Source: Bergeyella porcorum
GTDB taxonomy: Bacteria; Bacteroidota; Bacteroidia; Flavobacteriales; Weeksellaceae
Reading direction: 5' to 3'
DNA: 46,025 nt
NCBI RefSeq assembly: GCF_042427575.1
Contig: NZ_JBHMFD010000003.1
Location: forward strand, 1-46,025
Position numbers and translations under genes: made by a program. The notes beneath the pieces are model-generated. The model saw nothing but the letters and a program-made list of their open reading frames with translations. It did no database searches and was not told the DNA's origin. This document shows, piece after piece, positions 7,501 through 14,884 of this stretch. Positions within the stretch are counted from its first letter, which is position 1. Every line of letters begins with the position of its first letter.

Positions 7501-7645
7501 GGCTTTAGCCCATTCTATGCAGGTTTATGAAAAAAGGGCTTTAGCCGAAAATTGAAACCCTTTCCCGATTGGAATAGTGAATTTGGCTAAAGCCTTTAGG
7601 ATAAGCATATTCAAAGTCGGGTTAAAACCCGACCCTATTGAAAGA
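7488..7645. repeat. GGGCTTTAGCCC-type dispersed palindromic element
   Basis: Contains three copies of the palindromic core GGCTTTAGCC or GGCTAAAGCC (near 7500, 7540 and 7583) and GGGTTAAAACCCGACCC near 7619. The outer arms CAATAGG (7490) and CCTATTG (7634) are inverted. It is non-coding and resembles short palindromic elements scattered in Flavobacteriia genomes. Confidence 0.5.
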
Positions 7646-7844
7646 AATAGACGGTAGCCGACAACCGTCAACCACTTTTGAGTTTTGAGTGCTGAGTTTT
7701 GAGTTTTTACCATCAACCGACAACCAAACTCAAGTTTTGAGTGCTGAGTTTTTTTTGAAAAAAGAGAAAAGAAGAAAGAGAAAAGACTTTTTTCTAACAT
7801 CTAACCTCTAACTTTCTAGCTTCTTAGCAAATAACTATCAACCA
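7641..7844. repeat. Degenerate word-like repeat, reverse orientation
   Basis: Two rounds of ACAACCGTCAACC / TTTTGAGTGCTGAGTTTT / GAAAGAGAAAAGAC words, then ACATCTAACCTCTAAC and TAGCAAATAACTATCAACC. The modules are the reverse complement of those in 2641-2887 and 4174-4345. Confidence 0.7.
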
Positions 7845-7950
7845 AACTCTCAATTGAAAGTTGCAAAACTCTCAGCTCACAGTTGACCAACTCTCAACTG
7901 AGAGTTGAGCAAAACTCAAGCAAGAGTTGTACAACTCTTGGCTATGTTTT
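7845..7950. repeat. 22-bp periodic array of near-palindromes (AACTCTCA..TGAGAGTT)
   Basis: Near-palindromic 18-base cores begin at 7845, 7867, 7889 and 7911, with a weaker fifth at 7933, exactly 22 bases apart and separated by four-base spacers. The third copy AACTCTCAACTGAGAGTT is almost perfect, and the junction of the last two forms the perfect CAAGAGTTGTACAACTCTTG. The array ends about 45 bases before the -7 box of the transporter gene, a location compatible with stacked regulator sites. Confidence 0.65.
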
Positions 7951-7994
7951 GAATTATACCTGCCTTTTAATTATGTTTTCCGAGGGGAAATCTC

Positions 7995-8002
7995 TAACTT
8001 TG
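7995..8002 (+). promoter_or_regulatory. Putative -7 box (TAACTTTG) of the SLC13-type gene
   Basis: Matches TAnnTTTG, 18 bases before the ATG at 8020. It argues against the longer upstream reading frame that begins at 7927. Confidence 0.5.
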
Positions 8003-8019
8003 CTGAAATCGCAAAAACA

Positions 8020-9495
8020 ATGGGACAGGATTATTTTGATAGAGTGCGTCATATAAGGACGGGTATTAGGATTTATAGTGATTTATTGATTGAAAAATCA
8101 TTGGAGGTATGGAGTCTCAAAACTAGAATAGGTTTATTCTTTTTTTCTTTGGTTACCGCTCTTTTAGGAACTTATTTTTTAGCTCCAGAAGAGTTCACAC
8201 TGGCACAGACTTATACGCTTTTTGCCTTGTTTTTTTCTATTTTACTTTGGGGTACAGAGGCTATTCCGCCGTTTGCTGTGGGGATTTTCATTATGGGGTT
8301 TCTCATCTATACAATGCGAAATGTAGAAGGGGCTACCATACAACCAGAGAAGATAAGCAATGCTTGGTCAGACAGCGTTATTTGGATTTTCCTTGGTGGA
8401 TTTTTCCTCAGTGAAGCTATGCGAAAGACCAATTTGGATATTTCCTTGTTTAAGTTTTCTATTTCATTATTCGGAAATCGGCCTAAATATTTGCTATTAG
8501 GCATCATTATCGTTACCTCTTTGCTATCGCTTATCATTTCTAATACTGCAACAGCGGCTATGATTTTGGCTTCGGTAATGCCTTTGCTGGATAACGAGGG
8601 GAAAGATTCTCCCATTTCTAAAACCATTCTCATCAGTATTCCCGTGGCGGCTACTTTTGCAGGAATGGCAAGTTTAATATCTTCGCCACCCAATCTCATC
8701 GTGGTAGATACATTGAAGTCTAAGGGATTTGATGTTTCCTTTGTAGATTGGATGGTGTTAGGGGTGATTCCTGCGGTATTGCTGTTGGGAGGTTTTTGGT
8801 GGGCTGCCCATAAGAAATACCTAAAAGATACCAAAGATGTAGATTTATCCTTTCTGGATGTGAAAATTATATGGACGCCAAGGCTGAGGTTAAACCGTTT
8901 ATTTGTAATTGGTATCCTCTTTACTACTATCTTTTTTTGGGTGATGGGGCAGCGTTGGCATATTCCTACGGCACTCAGCTCTCTGATTCCGATTATGTTT
9001 TTACCAATGCTGGGGGTAATTACGGCAGAAGATGTGCGGAAGCTCCCTTGGGATACGCTGATGTTGGTAGCAGGGGGCTTAGCGTTGGGGATTGCCATTA
9101 AGGAGCTATTGGCACCGCATTTTTCTGCCCAGCTGGCAGGTTTTCAGTTTAATAAAATAGGAATGATGGTGCTTTTTGGGGTGATTACCATTCTCTTTTC
9201 TAATATTATGAGCAGTACCGCAACGGCAACCATCGCCATTAATATTGCGGCAGTAGTATTACCCGCAGAGCAACTTTTGCCCGTGGCACTTACGGTAGGG
9301 CTATGTTCTTCTTGTGGCTTGTTTTTACCCGTTTCTACACCCCCCAATGCCATTGTATTCAGTACAGGAATGATCAAACAATCTGATTTTAATCTTGGTG
9401 GAATCTTCGGCGGTGTTTTCGGATTGTTGGTTGCCATTTTATGGGTTTTGTTCTTGGACTATTGTACTCCATTTTTATCTTCTTTAACCATATAA
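8020..9495 (+). CDS. SLC13/DASS-family sodium-coupled anion transporter
   Basis: 491-residue inner-membrane protein with about eleven or more hydrophobic segments. The two family signature repeats are visible: SNTATA at 174-179 and SSTATAT at 398-404, which in known DASS carriers bind Na+ and a carboxylate or sulfate. The second half also shows STPPNAIVFSTG. Substrate (di/tricarboxylate, sulfate or phosphate) cannot be fixed from sequence alone. The frame is open upstream to 7927, but that would cross the 22-bp repeat array and the promoter box, so the ATG at 8020 is chosen. The next gene begins 11 bases after its stop, so the two are probably co-transcribed. Confidence 0.88.
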   Translation: MGQDYFDRVRHIRTGIRIYSDLLIEKSLEVWSLKTRIGLFFFSLVTALLGTYFLAPEEFTLAQTYTLFALFFSILLWGTEAIPPFAVGIFIMGFLIYTMRNVEGATIQPEKISNAWSDSVIWIFLGGFFLSEAMRKTNLDISLFKFSISLFGNRPKYLLLGIIIVTSLLSLIISNTATAAMILASVMPLLDNEGKDSPISKTILISIPVAATFAGMASLISSPPNLIVVDTLKSKGFDVSFVDWMVLGVIPAVLLLGGFWWAAHKKYLKDTKDVDLSFLDVKIIWTPRLRLNRLFVIGILFTTIFFWVMGQRWHIPTALSSLIPIMFLPMLGVITAEDVRKLPWDTLMLVAGGLALGIAIKELLAPHFSAQLAGFQFNKIGMMVLFGVITILFSNIMSSTATATIAINIAAVVLPAEQLLPVALTVGLCSSCGLFLPVSTPPNAIVFSTGMIKQSDFNLGGIFGGVFGLLVAILWVLFLDYCTPFLSSLTI

Positions 9496-9506
9496 AACGA
9501 TTAACA

Positions 9507-10145
9507 ATGCTATATTTTCAATCATTTGCTTTCAATCCATTTGCAGAGAATACCTATGTGCTGTATAATGAGCATCGGCATGCTTTTATTATAGACCCAG
9601 GGAATTTTAACCCTCACGAAACCGAGACTTTATTCCAATTCATAGAAGAGAAAGAGCTCCAAGTGGAAAAGATTTTGCTTACACACGCTCATATTGACCA
9701 TATTTTAGGGCTTCAAGCGGTGTACAATCGTTTTCAAGTTCCTGTTTTGCTTCACAAAATCGAAAAAGAAATTTTGGATAGAAATCCCATAGATGCTCGC
9801 CGTTTCGGATTTGCATTTCAACCTTTCGAGGGCGAACTGTTTTATGTGAAAGAAGGCGAAATGCTCCATTTGGGTGCTGATGGTTTGTATATTATGCACT
9901 TGCCAGGGCATTCCCCAGGGCATATAGCCTTTCATCATAAGGAGCAAAAGATGATATTCTCAGGAGATGTTTTGTTCCGCGGAAGCATTGGGCGAACGGA
10001 TTTGTACAAAGGGGATTACGAGCAATTGATTCATAGCATTACCACAAAACTATTTCCTTTGGATGCTGATACCGAAGTCTATTCTGGGCACGGCCAATCT
10101 ACCCAAATTGGGTTTGAAAAAGAGCATAATCCTTATTTAAAATAA
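9507..10145 (+). CDS. MBL-fold metallo-hydrolase, hydroxyacylglutathione hydrolase-like
   Basis: 212 residues with the metallo-beta-lactamase motif THAHIDH (59-65), the ligand HLPGHSPGH (131-139), FSGDVLFRGSIGRTDL with Asp154, and SGHG (193-196). This full set resembles the compact YcbL/glyoxalase II-like hydrolases that cleave thioesters using two zinc ions. The physiological substrate is not determinable; in a bacillithiol organism, glutathione itself is unlikely. The ATG at 9507 is chosen because upstream residues would come from the end of the transporter gene. Confidence 0.85.
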   Translation: MLYFQSFAFNPFAENTYVLYNEHRHAFIIDPGNFNPHETETLFQFIEEKELQVEKILLTHAHIDHILGLQAVYNRFQVPVLLHKIEKEILDRNPIDARRFGFAFQPFEGELFYVKEGEMLHLGADGLYIMHLPGHSPGHIAFHHKEQKMIFSGDVLFRGSIGRTDLYKGDYEQLIHSITTKLFPLDADTEVYSGHGQSTQIGFEKEHNPYLK

Positions 10146-10155
10146 AAAAACAAAT

Positions 10156-10323
10156 GAGGCTGTCCGAAAAGGTCAAACGCATGAAATTATATTTTGAAGA
10201 CATTTGCCCAGTACGCATATTGAATATCAGTATATTATAATTTAACTTTGATAGACTCTATAGAGAATGACTAAAATATAAATTGCTAGTTATTAATGTT
10301 TTATAAATTTCGTGCGTTTAGCC
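10156..10323. repeat. Half terminator followed by a MITE-like segment with 18-bp inverted ends
   Basis: Bases 10156-10171 equal the left arm and loop start of the terminator at 37004, but the right arm is absent. GGTCAAACGCATGAAATT (10171-10188) is complementary to AATTTCGTGCGTTTAGCC (10306-10323) at 15 of 18 positions, bounding an AT-rich 153-bp spacer with no ORF. A small non-autonomous insertion into a terminator would explain both facts; no target duplication is obvious. Confidence 0.45.
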
Positions 10324-10365
10324 TACCATCGCCCAAGGACTACCATATAATTTGGGATAAAACTT

Positions 10366-10373
10366 TATCTTTG
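10366..10373 (+). promoter_or_regulatory. Putative -7 box (TATCTTTG) of the esterase gene
   Basis: Fits TAnnTTTG and ends four bases before the ATG at 10378, so the transcript may be nearly leaderless. Confidence 0.45.
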
Positions 10374-10377
10374 CCGA

Positions 10378-11016
10378 ATGGAATTACAATATTTAGTAAG
10401 AGAGCCTGAGAATATCACCCCAGAGACGGATATTCTTTTTTTACTCCACGGCTATGGCAGCAATGAGGAGGATTTGTTTTCATTTGTATCCACTTTACCA
10501 GAGCAATGGCTTGTGGTGAGTTTCAGAGCTCCTAAAGCGGTAGAGTTTGGCGGGTACTCTTGGTATGATATAGACTTGATGAATGCAGAAAAATTCATAG
10601 ATGTGCCACAGGCTACAGAGGCTCTTAATGCTGTTTTACAAAGTATCTTAGATGTGCGGGAACGCTATGGCATTACCCAAGGGAAAAATCATCTTTGTGG
10701 GTTTTCTCAAGGTGGTGTTTTGAGTTATGCTTTGGCACTGAAAAATCCTCATCTTTTCGGTAAAGTGGCTTGTTTGAGTTCTTATCCAGAAGAAAAAATC
10801 TTGCAAGACATTGTGAAAGATAAAAAGAAATTGGAACATCTTCGTTTTTTCATTTCGCACGGTACAGATGATGCTATTATTTCATTAGACTGGGCAAGAA
10901 AGGGAGCGGATTTGCTGTATGATTTGAGTGCATATTTCTCATTCCGAGAGTATATGAGTGGGCATAATGTTAATCCTAAAAATTATATGGACTTGATGGA
11001 TTTCTTTGGGAGATAA
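10378..11016 (+). CDS. Alpha/beta-hydrolase, phospholipase/carboxylesterase family
   Basis: 212-residue cytoplasmic serine hydrolase with oxyanion-side FLLHGYGSNEED (21-32) and nucleophile elbow GFSQGG (Ser110). The probable acid is in HGTDDAI (Asp164 or Asp165) and the catalytic His196 is in MSGHNV. Length and motifs fit the bacterial carboxylesterase/lysophospholipase (YpfH, EstB-like) family. No signal peptide is present. The natural substrate is unknown. It is a single gene, with its terminator shared with the convergent tyrA. Confidence 0.85.
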   Translation: MELQYLVREPENITPETDILFLLHGYGSNEEDLFSFVSTLPEQWLVVSFRAPKAVEFGGYSWYDIDLMNAEKFIDVPQATEALNAVLQSILDVRERYGITQGKNHLCGFSQGGVLSYALALKNPHLFGKVACLSSYPEEKILQDIVKDKKKLEHLRFFISHGTDDAIISLDWARKGADLLYDLSAYFSFREYMSGHNVNPKNYMDLMDFFGR

Positions 11017-11021
11017 AAATT

Positions 11022-11051
11022 AAAAGAGGTTGTGAAAGCAACCTCTTTTTT
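11022..11051. terminator. Bidirectional terminator between the esterase gene and tyrA
   Basis: AAAAGAGGTTG (11022-11032) and CAACCTCTTTT (11039-11049) form an 11-bp stem with A and T runs on both sides, serving the convergent genes. Confidence 0.75.
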
Positions 11052-11895
11052 ATTGGTCTAAAATCCCACGGATTTTATTAGCATTTCTAATCAGCTCTTC
11101 TAGTAAATCATAGTTTTCCTTTTCCAACGCCGCTTTGAACTTTCTCAATTGAGAAATATGTTCATTGAGGACATCCAAAACATTTTCTTTATTTTGTTTA
11201 AAGATGGGAACCCACATCTCAGGGTGAGATTTTGCCAAACGCACTGTGCTAGAAAACCCCGAACTTGCCAGTTGGAAAATGGTGTCTTCTTCGCGTTCTT
11301 TTTCTAATACCGTGTTTGCCAAGGCATAAGAAGTGATATGAGAAATGTGCGAAATATACGCAGTATGAATATCGTGGGCTTCAGAAGTCATATATAATAG
11401 ATTCATTTCCAGTTGATTGGCGATGTCTTCTACTGTTTTTAGAGCATCATTATCAGAAAGATGGGCATCACAAATCACGGCGGCTTTACCGCTGAAACTA
11501 TCCACTTTTGCAGCCGAGGGACCGCTGTTTTCTGTTCCCCACATTGGGTGAAACGCTACATAACGATGTCTATTGGGGTGTTCTTTTACCACTTCTGCAA
11601 TTTCTTGTTTGGTAGAGCCTACATCCATTACAGTTTGATGGCTAGAGATATTATCTAAAACTTTGGGTAAGAGTGTTTTGGTTGCACTCACAGGGGTTGC
11701 TACAATCACCAAATCAGCGTTTTGTATGCCTTCTTCCAAATCGGCTTTTTCATCAATGATTTTTAAATCCAAAGCTTCTTTCAGATGGTGGTCGTTTTTG
11801 TCAATTCCAATGGCTTTTGAAATGAAATTCTTTCCTTTTAGTTTCAGCATCATAGAGCCTCCAATGAGACCTATTCCGATTACGGCAATCTTCAT
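11050..11895 (-). CDS. tyrA: Prephenate dehydrogenase
   Basis: 281 residues. The Rossmann motif GIGLIGGS (7-14) is followed by VIVATPVSAT, MDVGSTKQEI and FHPMWGTENSGP, the pattern of prephenate dehydrogenases, which convert prephenate to 4-hydroxyphenylpyruvate in tyrosine synthesis. The C-terminal part is the all-helical dimerisation domain (SHISHITSYALANTVL, FQLASSGFSSTVRLA). The start MKIAVIGIGLIGG at 11895 is chosen over an upstream codon at 11946 that would overlap the preceding gene. No chorismate mutase or ACT domain is visible. It follows a small membrane-anchored gene by 5 bases. Confidence 0.92.
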   Translation of the reverse strand: MKIAVIGIGLIGGSMMLKLKGKNFISKAIGIDKNDHHLKEALDLKIIDEKADLEEGIQNADLVIVATPVSATKTLLPKVLDNISSHQTVMDVGSTKQEIAEVVKEHPNRHRYVAFHPMWGTENSGPSAAKVDSFSGKAAVICDAHLSDNDALKTVEDIANQLEMNLLYMTSEAHDIHTAYISHISHITSYALANTVLEKEREEDTIFQLASSGFSSTVRLAKSHPEMWVPIFKQNKENVLDVLNEHISQLRKFKAALEKENYDLLEELIRNANKIRGILDQ

Positions 11896-11900
11896 TTCTT

Positions 11901-12272
11901 TTACGGTATTTTTTTGATGGATAAAAAAGTTACACCCTCTTTGCATTTTTCAAAGGTAACTTCAAATTTTGCATTTTTTTCAGGGCTTATCAGCAGGTAA
12001 TCAGGGCAAGGCTCTTTCTGGGCGTGGCTCCGTGTAAAGTCGATAGCTCCTTGTTTTATGATGCTGTCTTTCAAAGTTTTTTCGTCAAGTTTTAGGGCGG
12101 TAAGTTCTTGCTTAAATGGTTCGGAATAGCTAAAATCTTTGCTTAAAGTTTCTGCAATCACACGGCTGCTGGGTAGATAGCCGCTGCAAGTTGCCCCTTT
12201 TTTATTAAAGATAAACCCCACAAAAATAAGCCCAGGGATAAGTCCTATAAGGAAGAATTTTAGTTTTCGCAT
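11901..12272 (-). CDS. Small membrane-anchored protein of unknown function
   Basis: 123 residues. A single N-terminal hydrophobic segment (MRKLKFFLIGLIPGLIFVGF) is followed by FNKKGATCSGYLPSSRV, then a hydrophilic mixed alpha/beta part with two further cysteines (PCPDYLL, FEKCKEG). I do not recognise the family. It lies between alanine dehydrogenase and prephenate dehydrogenase on the same strand, and its stop is 5 bases before the tyrA start, so translational coupling is likely. The Cys residues suggest an oxidising, periplasm-facing domain, but this is inference. Confidence 0.65.
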   Translation of the reverse strand: MRKLKFFLIGLIPGLIFVGFIFNKKGATCSGYLPSSRVIAETLSKDFSYSEPFKQELTALKLDEKTLKDSIIKQGAIDFTRSHAQKEPCPDYLLISPEKNAKFEVTFEKCKEGVTFLSIKKIP

Positions 12273-12301
12273 AAAAAAAACAAGTGATTAGGAAAATCTA
12301 A

Positions 12302-12378
12302 TTAAAAAGATTAAAAGATTAAAAGATTAAAAGATTAAAAGATTAAAAGATTAAAAGATTAAAGGATTAAAAGATTAA
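12302..12378. repeat. 8-bp tandem repeat (GATTAAAA) running into the ald 3' end
   Basis: About nine copies of the 8-base unit, mostly perfect. The last copies include the ald stop codon (12359-12361) and encode its final residues. A change in copy number would leave most of the protein intact but alter its tail and the spacing to the next gene. Confidence 0.85.
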
Positions 12379-13549
12379 TATCGTGGTATTTTAGACCAAA
12401 GCGTTCACAGATTTCCTTTCTGGTATGCCTTCCTTTGTATAGATATAGGCTTTGTTTGATTTGATTTTTATGAATCTGCATATTTTCAAAGCCATCGCCT
12501 TCCCCGTGATTGAGAAGGTAAGAAATGAAGAAATTGGAAATCGCTTTACTGGTAGTTCTTGCTATTCTGGAAGTGATATTAGGCAAGGCACAATGTATCA
12601 CCTCGTGTTTTATGAAATAAGGGTTTTCTATGGTGGTAAGCTCAGAGGTTTCTATTGCTTTGCCATTGTCTATGGTGACATCTATAATGACGCTTCCTTT
12701 TTTCATTTTCAATACCATATCTTCTGTTACAATGGGGCATTGGTTGAGTCTTGGTAGAGCTGCAATTACCACATCGGCACGGCGTAGGCTTTTGGTAAGT
12801 TCCTTTGGGTCTATGATGGAAGTGGGTACCCTAGAATCAATAATAGAATGGAGGCGTCTTAGTTTGGATAGGGAGTTATCAAATACCCTAACGCTAGCTC
12901 CCAATCCTATGGCGGCTTTGGTGGCAAACTCTCCCACAACGCCAGCGCCTATCACTACCACTTCGGTAGGGCGAACGCCCGTAATGCCACCCAGCATCAG
13001 TCCACTGGATAGGGCTAATAGCTCTGAAGCGTAGAGCATTGCAGAGGTTCCTGCAATCTCACCTATTAAGCGCACTAAAGCCAGCTGTTGGTAATCATCT
13101 TCTATGAATTCAAAAGCGATGGCGTTGACTTTTCGTTCTGCCAATTGAAGGAAATAATCTTTGTCTCTAAGGTTAATTTGCAAGGCAGAAACCAAAAAAG
13201 AATTATTTTTCAGATAAGAGATTTCCTCTGTAGTGGGCGGATTGATTTTCAAAACCAAATCTTGTCCAAAGGCTTCTTTGGGGTCATTGGTGATTTTTGC
13301 TCCAGCTTCGGCATATTGGAAATCGGTAAAGAAAGAGCCTTTTCCTGCATTGGTTTCAATGATGATGTCGTGCCCATTATTCACCAAAACCTGTACAGCA
13401 TCGGGCGTAAGGCAAGTTCTGCGTTCATTGAGGCAGGTTTCTTTGGGAATGCCGATGGAGATTTTTTTTGCCTTTTTTATGATTTCAAGTTTTTCTTCTT
13501 TGGGCAATAGCTCTTCTTCTGTAAAGGGCGTGAAGATAGTTCCGCTCAT
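12359..13549 (-). CDS. ald: Alanine dehydrogenase family protein
   Basis: 396 residues of the Ald/PntA N-terminal superfamily: IPKE (34-37) and NERR (41-44) in the substrate half, and the nucleotide-binding VVVIGAGVVGEFA (197-209). It would interconvert alanine and pyruvate with NAD, though the annotation could also cover a transhydrogenase-like relative. The ATG at 13549 is used; a second in-frame ATG at 13555 is equally possible. A TATCTTTG box lies at 13585-13578. The C-terminal residues LLIL derive from the GATTAAAA tandem repeat. The two following minus-strand genes may be co-transcribed across that repeat. Confidence 0.85.
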   Translation of the reverse strand: MSGTIFTPFTEEELLPKEEKLEIIKKAKKISIGIPKETCLNERRTCLTPDAVQVLVNNGHDIIIETNAGKGSFFTDFQYAEAGAKITNDPKEAFGQDLVLKINPPTTEEISYLKNNSFLVSALQINLRDKDYFLQLAERKVNAIAFEFIEDDYQQLALVRLIGEIAGTSAMLYASELLALSSGLMLGGITGVRPTEVVVIGAGVVGEFATKAAIGLGASVRVFDNSLSKLRRLHSIIDSRVPTSIIDPKELTKSLRRADVVIAALPRLNQCPIVTEDMVLKMKKGSVIIDVTIDNGKAIETSELTTIENPYFIKHEVIHCALPNITSRIARTTSKAISNFFISYLLNHGEGDGFENMQIHKNQIKQSLYLYKGRHTRKEICERFGLKYHDINLLIL

Positions 13550-13577
13550 TATCATTGATTTTATAGAAAATAATAAG

Positions 13578-13585
13578 CAAAGATA
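13578..13585 (-). promoter_or_regulatory. Putative -7 box (TATCTTTG) of ald
   Basis: Exact TAnnTTTG match, 28 bases upstream of the chosen ATG and downstream of the tsaE stop, giving ald its own promoter. Confidence 0.5.
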
Positions 13586-13615
13586 TTATTTATTACGATT
13601 AAAATTGTATTTTTC

Positions 13616-14023
13616 TTAGCTGAATTTTATTTCTCTAACTCCTTCATTATTGTCAATGGATATGGTGTGAAAGGTGTTTTCTTCCAAATCATCTTCATAG
13701 ATGTCTGGCCATTCTATAATGCACAGGCGAGCATTGTCCAGATAATCTTCCATTCCAATATCATACACTTCTTCCACAGATTTCATTCTATAAAGGTCAA
13801 AATGAAATACCACACCATTAGGGGTATCGTACTCATTCACAATGGTGTAGGTGGGAGAGGAGACCTCATCTGTGCTGCCTAAAGATTTTAATAAAAACTG
13901 AGAAAATGTGGTTTTTCCTGCTCCTAAATTTCCTTTTAAGAGCAAGATTCTATGCTGAAGCTTCGGGATAATGGCATCTACTACCATTTGCCAATCTTCT
14001 AAGGTATTGATTTTGAATAGCAT
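13616..14023 (-). CDS. tsaE: tRNA threonylcarbamoyladenosine biosynthesis ATPase TsaE
   Basis: 135 residues with the Walker A loop GNLGAGKTTFSQ (31-42), SSPTYTIVNEY, HFDLYRM and IEWPD. This is the complete TsaE signature and size. TsaE works with TsaB and TsaD to make t6A37 in ANN-decoding tRNAs in the cytoplasm. It starts 12 bases after the dedA stop, so the two are probably one transcript. Confidence 0.93.
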   Translation of the reverse strand: MLFKINTLEDWQMVVDAIIPKLQHRILLLKGNLGAGKTTFSQFLLKSLGSTDEVSSPTYTIVNEYDTPNGVVFHFDLYRMKSVEEVYDIGMEDYLDNARLCIIEWPDIYEDDLEENTFHTISIDNNEGVREIKFS

Positions 14024-14035
14024 TTTAAGGATTTG

Positions 14036-14734
14036 TTAATGACTTTGATTCTGTTCTTCTGCATCGGTACGCTCATTAGGTTTCCCGAAAATAATTTTTA
14101 GGATAACAGGCAGAGTGGTCACAAGAACCAAAACTAAAACGATGGATTCTAAATGGGCTTTTAAATCAATATTAAATTGGGTTAAAAACAATTGGTCTAA
14201 ATAATGTCCTGCAAAAACCAATGAAAACGACCAAAGAACTGCTCCTAAAATATTGTCAAACAAAAATTTCTTTTTATCCATCTGTACAATCCCTGCAACA
14301 ATAGGCACAAAGGTTCTTACAATGGGTAAAAAACGAGCCATTATAACGGCTAATCTGCCGTGTTTTTCAAAAAAATCGTGGGCTTGATAGAGGTATTTTT
14401 TCTTGAAAAGAAGAGAGTCTTCTCTCTTGTAAAACGCTGGTCCTGTTTTGTAGCCAATCCAATAGCCTAGTTCGTTTCCGATGATGGCGGCTATGGCGAT
14501 ACTTGCTGCAACAATAATAGTATCCCAAAGTCCGCTTCCTGTAGAGCCAAAGGTGTTGGCAACCATCTCTACAGAATAAATCCCAGAAATAAATAATAAG
14601 CTGTCCCCAGGAAGGAAAAAACCTACAAATAACCCCGTCTCTGCAAAAATGATGAAAATCACCAACCAAAAACCACCCAGTTTGATATAAAATTCGGGAT
14701 TGACTAAATCCTTCCAGCTTTCAAAATGCTCCAT
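14036..14734 (-). CDS. DedA-family inner-membrane protein
   Basis: 232 residues with several membrane segments. The family-typical stretches ETGLFVGFFLPGDSLLFISG and, after a loop, FFEKHGRLAVIMARFLPIVRTF with the conserved arginines are present. DedA proteins are linked to envelope homeostasis and probably lipid transport; no precise reaction can be assigned. The frame is open to a GTG at 14752, but a TATTTTTG box at 14759-14752 overlaps that codon, so the ATG at 14734 is the likely start. Confidence 0.88.
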   Translation of the reverse strand: MEHFESWKDLVNPEFYIKLGGFWLVIFIIFAETGLFVGFFLPGDSLLFISGIYSVEMVANTFGSTGSGLWDTIIVAASIAIAAIIGNELGYWIGYKTGPAFYKREDSLLFKKKYLYQAHDFFEKHGRLAVIMARFLPIVRTFVPIVAGIVQMDKKKFLFDNILGAVLWSFSLVFAGHYLDQLFLTQFNIDLKAHLESIVLVLVLVTTLPVILKIIFGKPNERTDAEEQNQSH

Positions 14735-14751
14735 AAAAATTTGATATTTCA

Positions 14752-14759
14752 CAAAAATA
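14752..14759 (-). promoter_or_regulatory. Putative -7 box (TATTTTTG) of the dedA-tsaE operon
   Basis: Exact TAnnTTTG match, 17 bases before the ATG at 14734. It decides the start codon by excluding the GTG at 14752. Confidence 0.5.
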
Positions 14760-14884
14760 GTGGAATTATCAGCGATTTGAAAATAATTAAGAGATTTTTA
14801 ACATCATTTCCTTTTGAGAAATATTGGTTTTTATTCATAAAACCACCAGCCTATCTTGATTTTATTATAAAGGAGTTAAGTAAA

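Noticed and set aside
7525..7800. Minus-strand 91-codon open frame
   Set aside because: Composed entirely of dispersed repeats (word-like and GGCTTTAGCC elements) without a promoter or family.
7845..7950. CRISPR or rolling-circle origin iterons
   Set aside because: Four-base gaps are too short for spacers, and there is no replication gene nearby; operator-like or neutral repeat fits better.
7927..8019. N-terminal extension of the SLC13-type protein
   Set aside because: It would cross the palindrome array and the -7 promoter box; the ATG at 8020 gives a normal family N-terminus.
8307..9098. 263-codon minus-strand frame inside the SLC13-type gene
   Set aside because: It lies opposite a clear transporter with conserved motifs; composition and lack of motifs mark it as a shadow.
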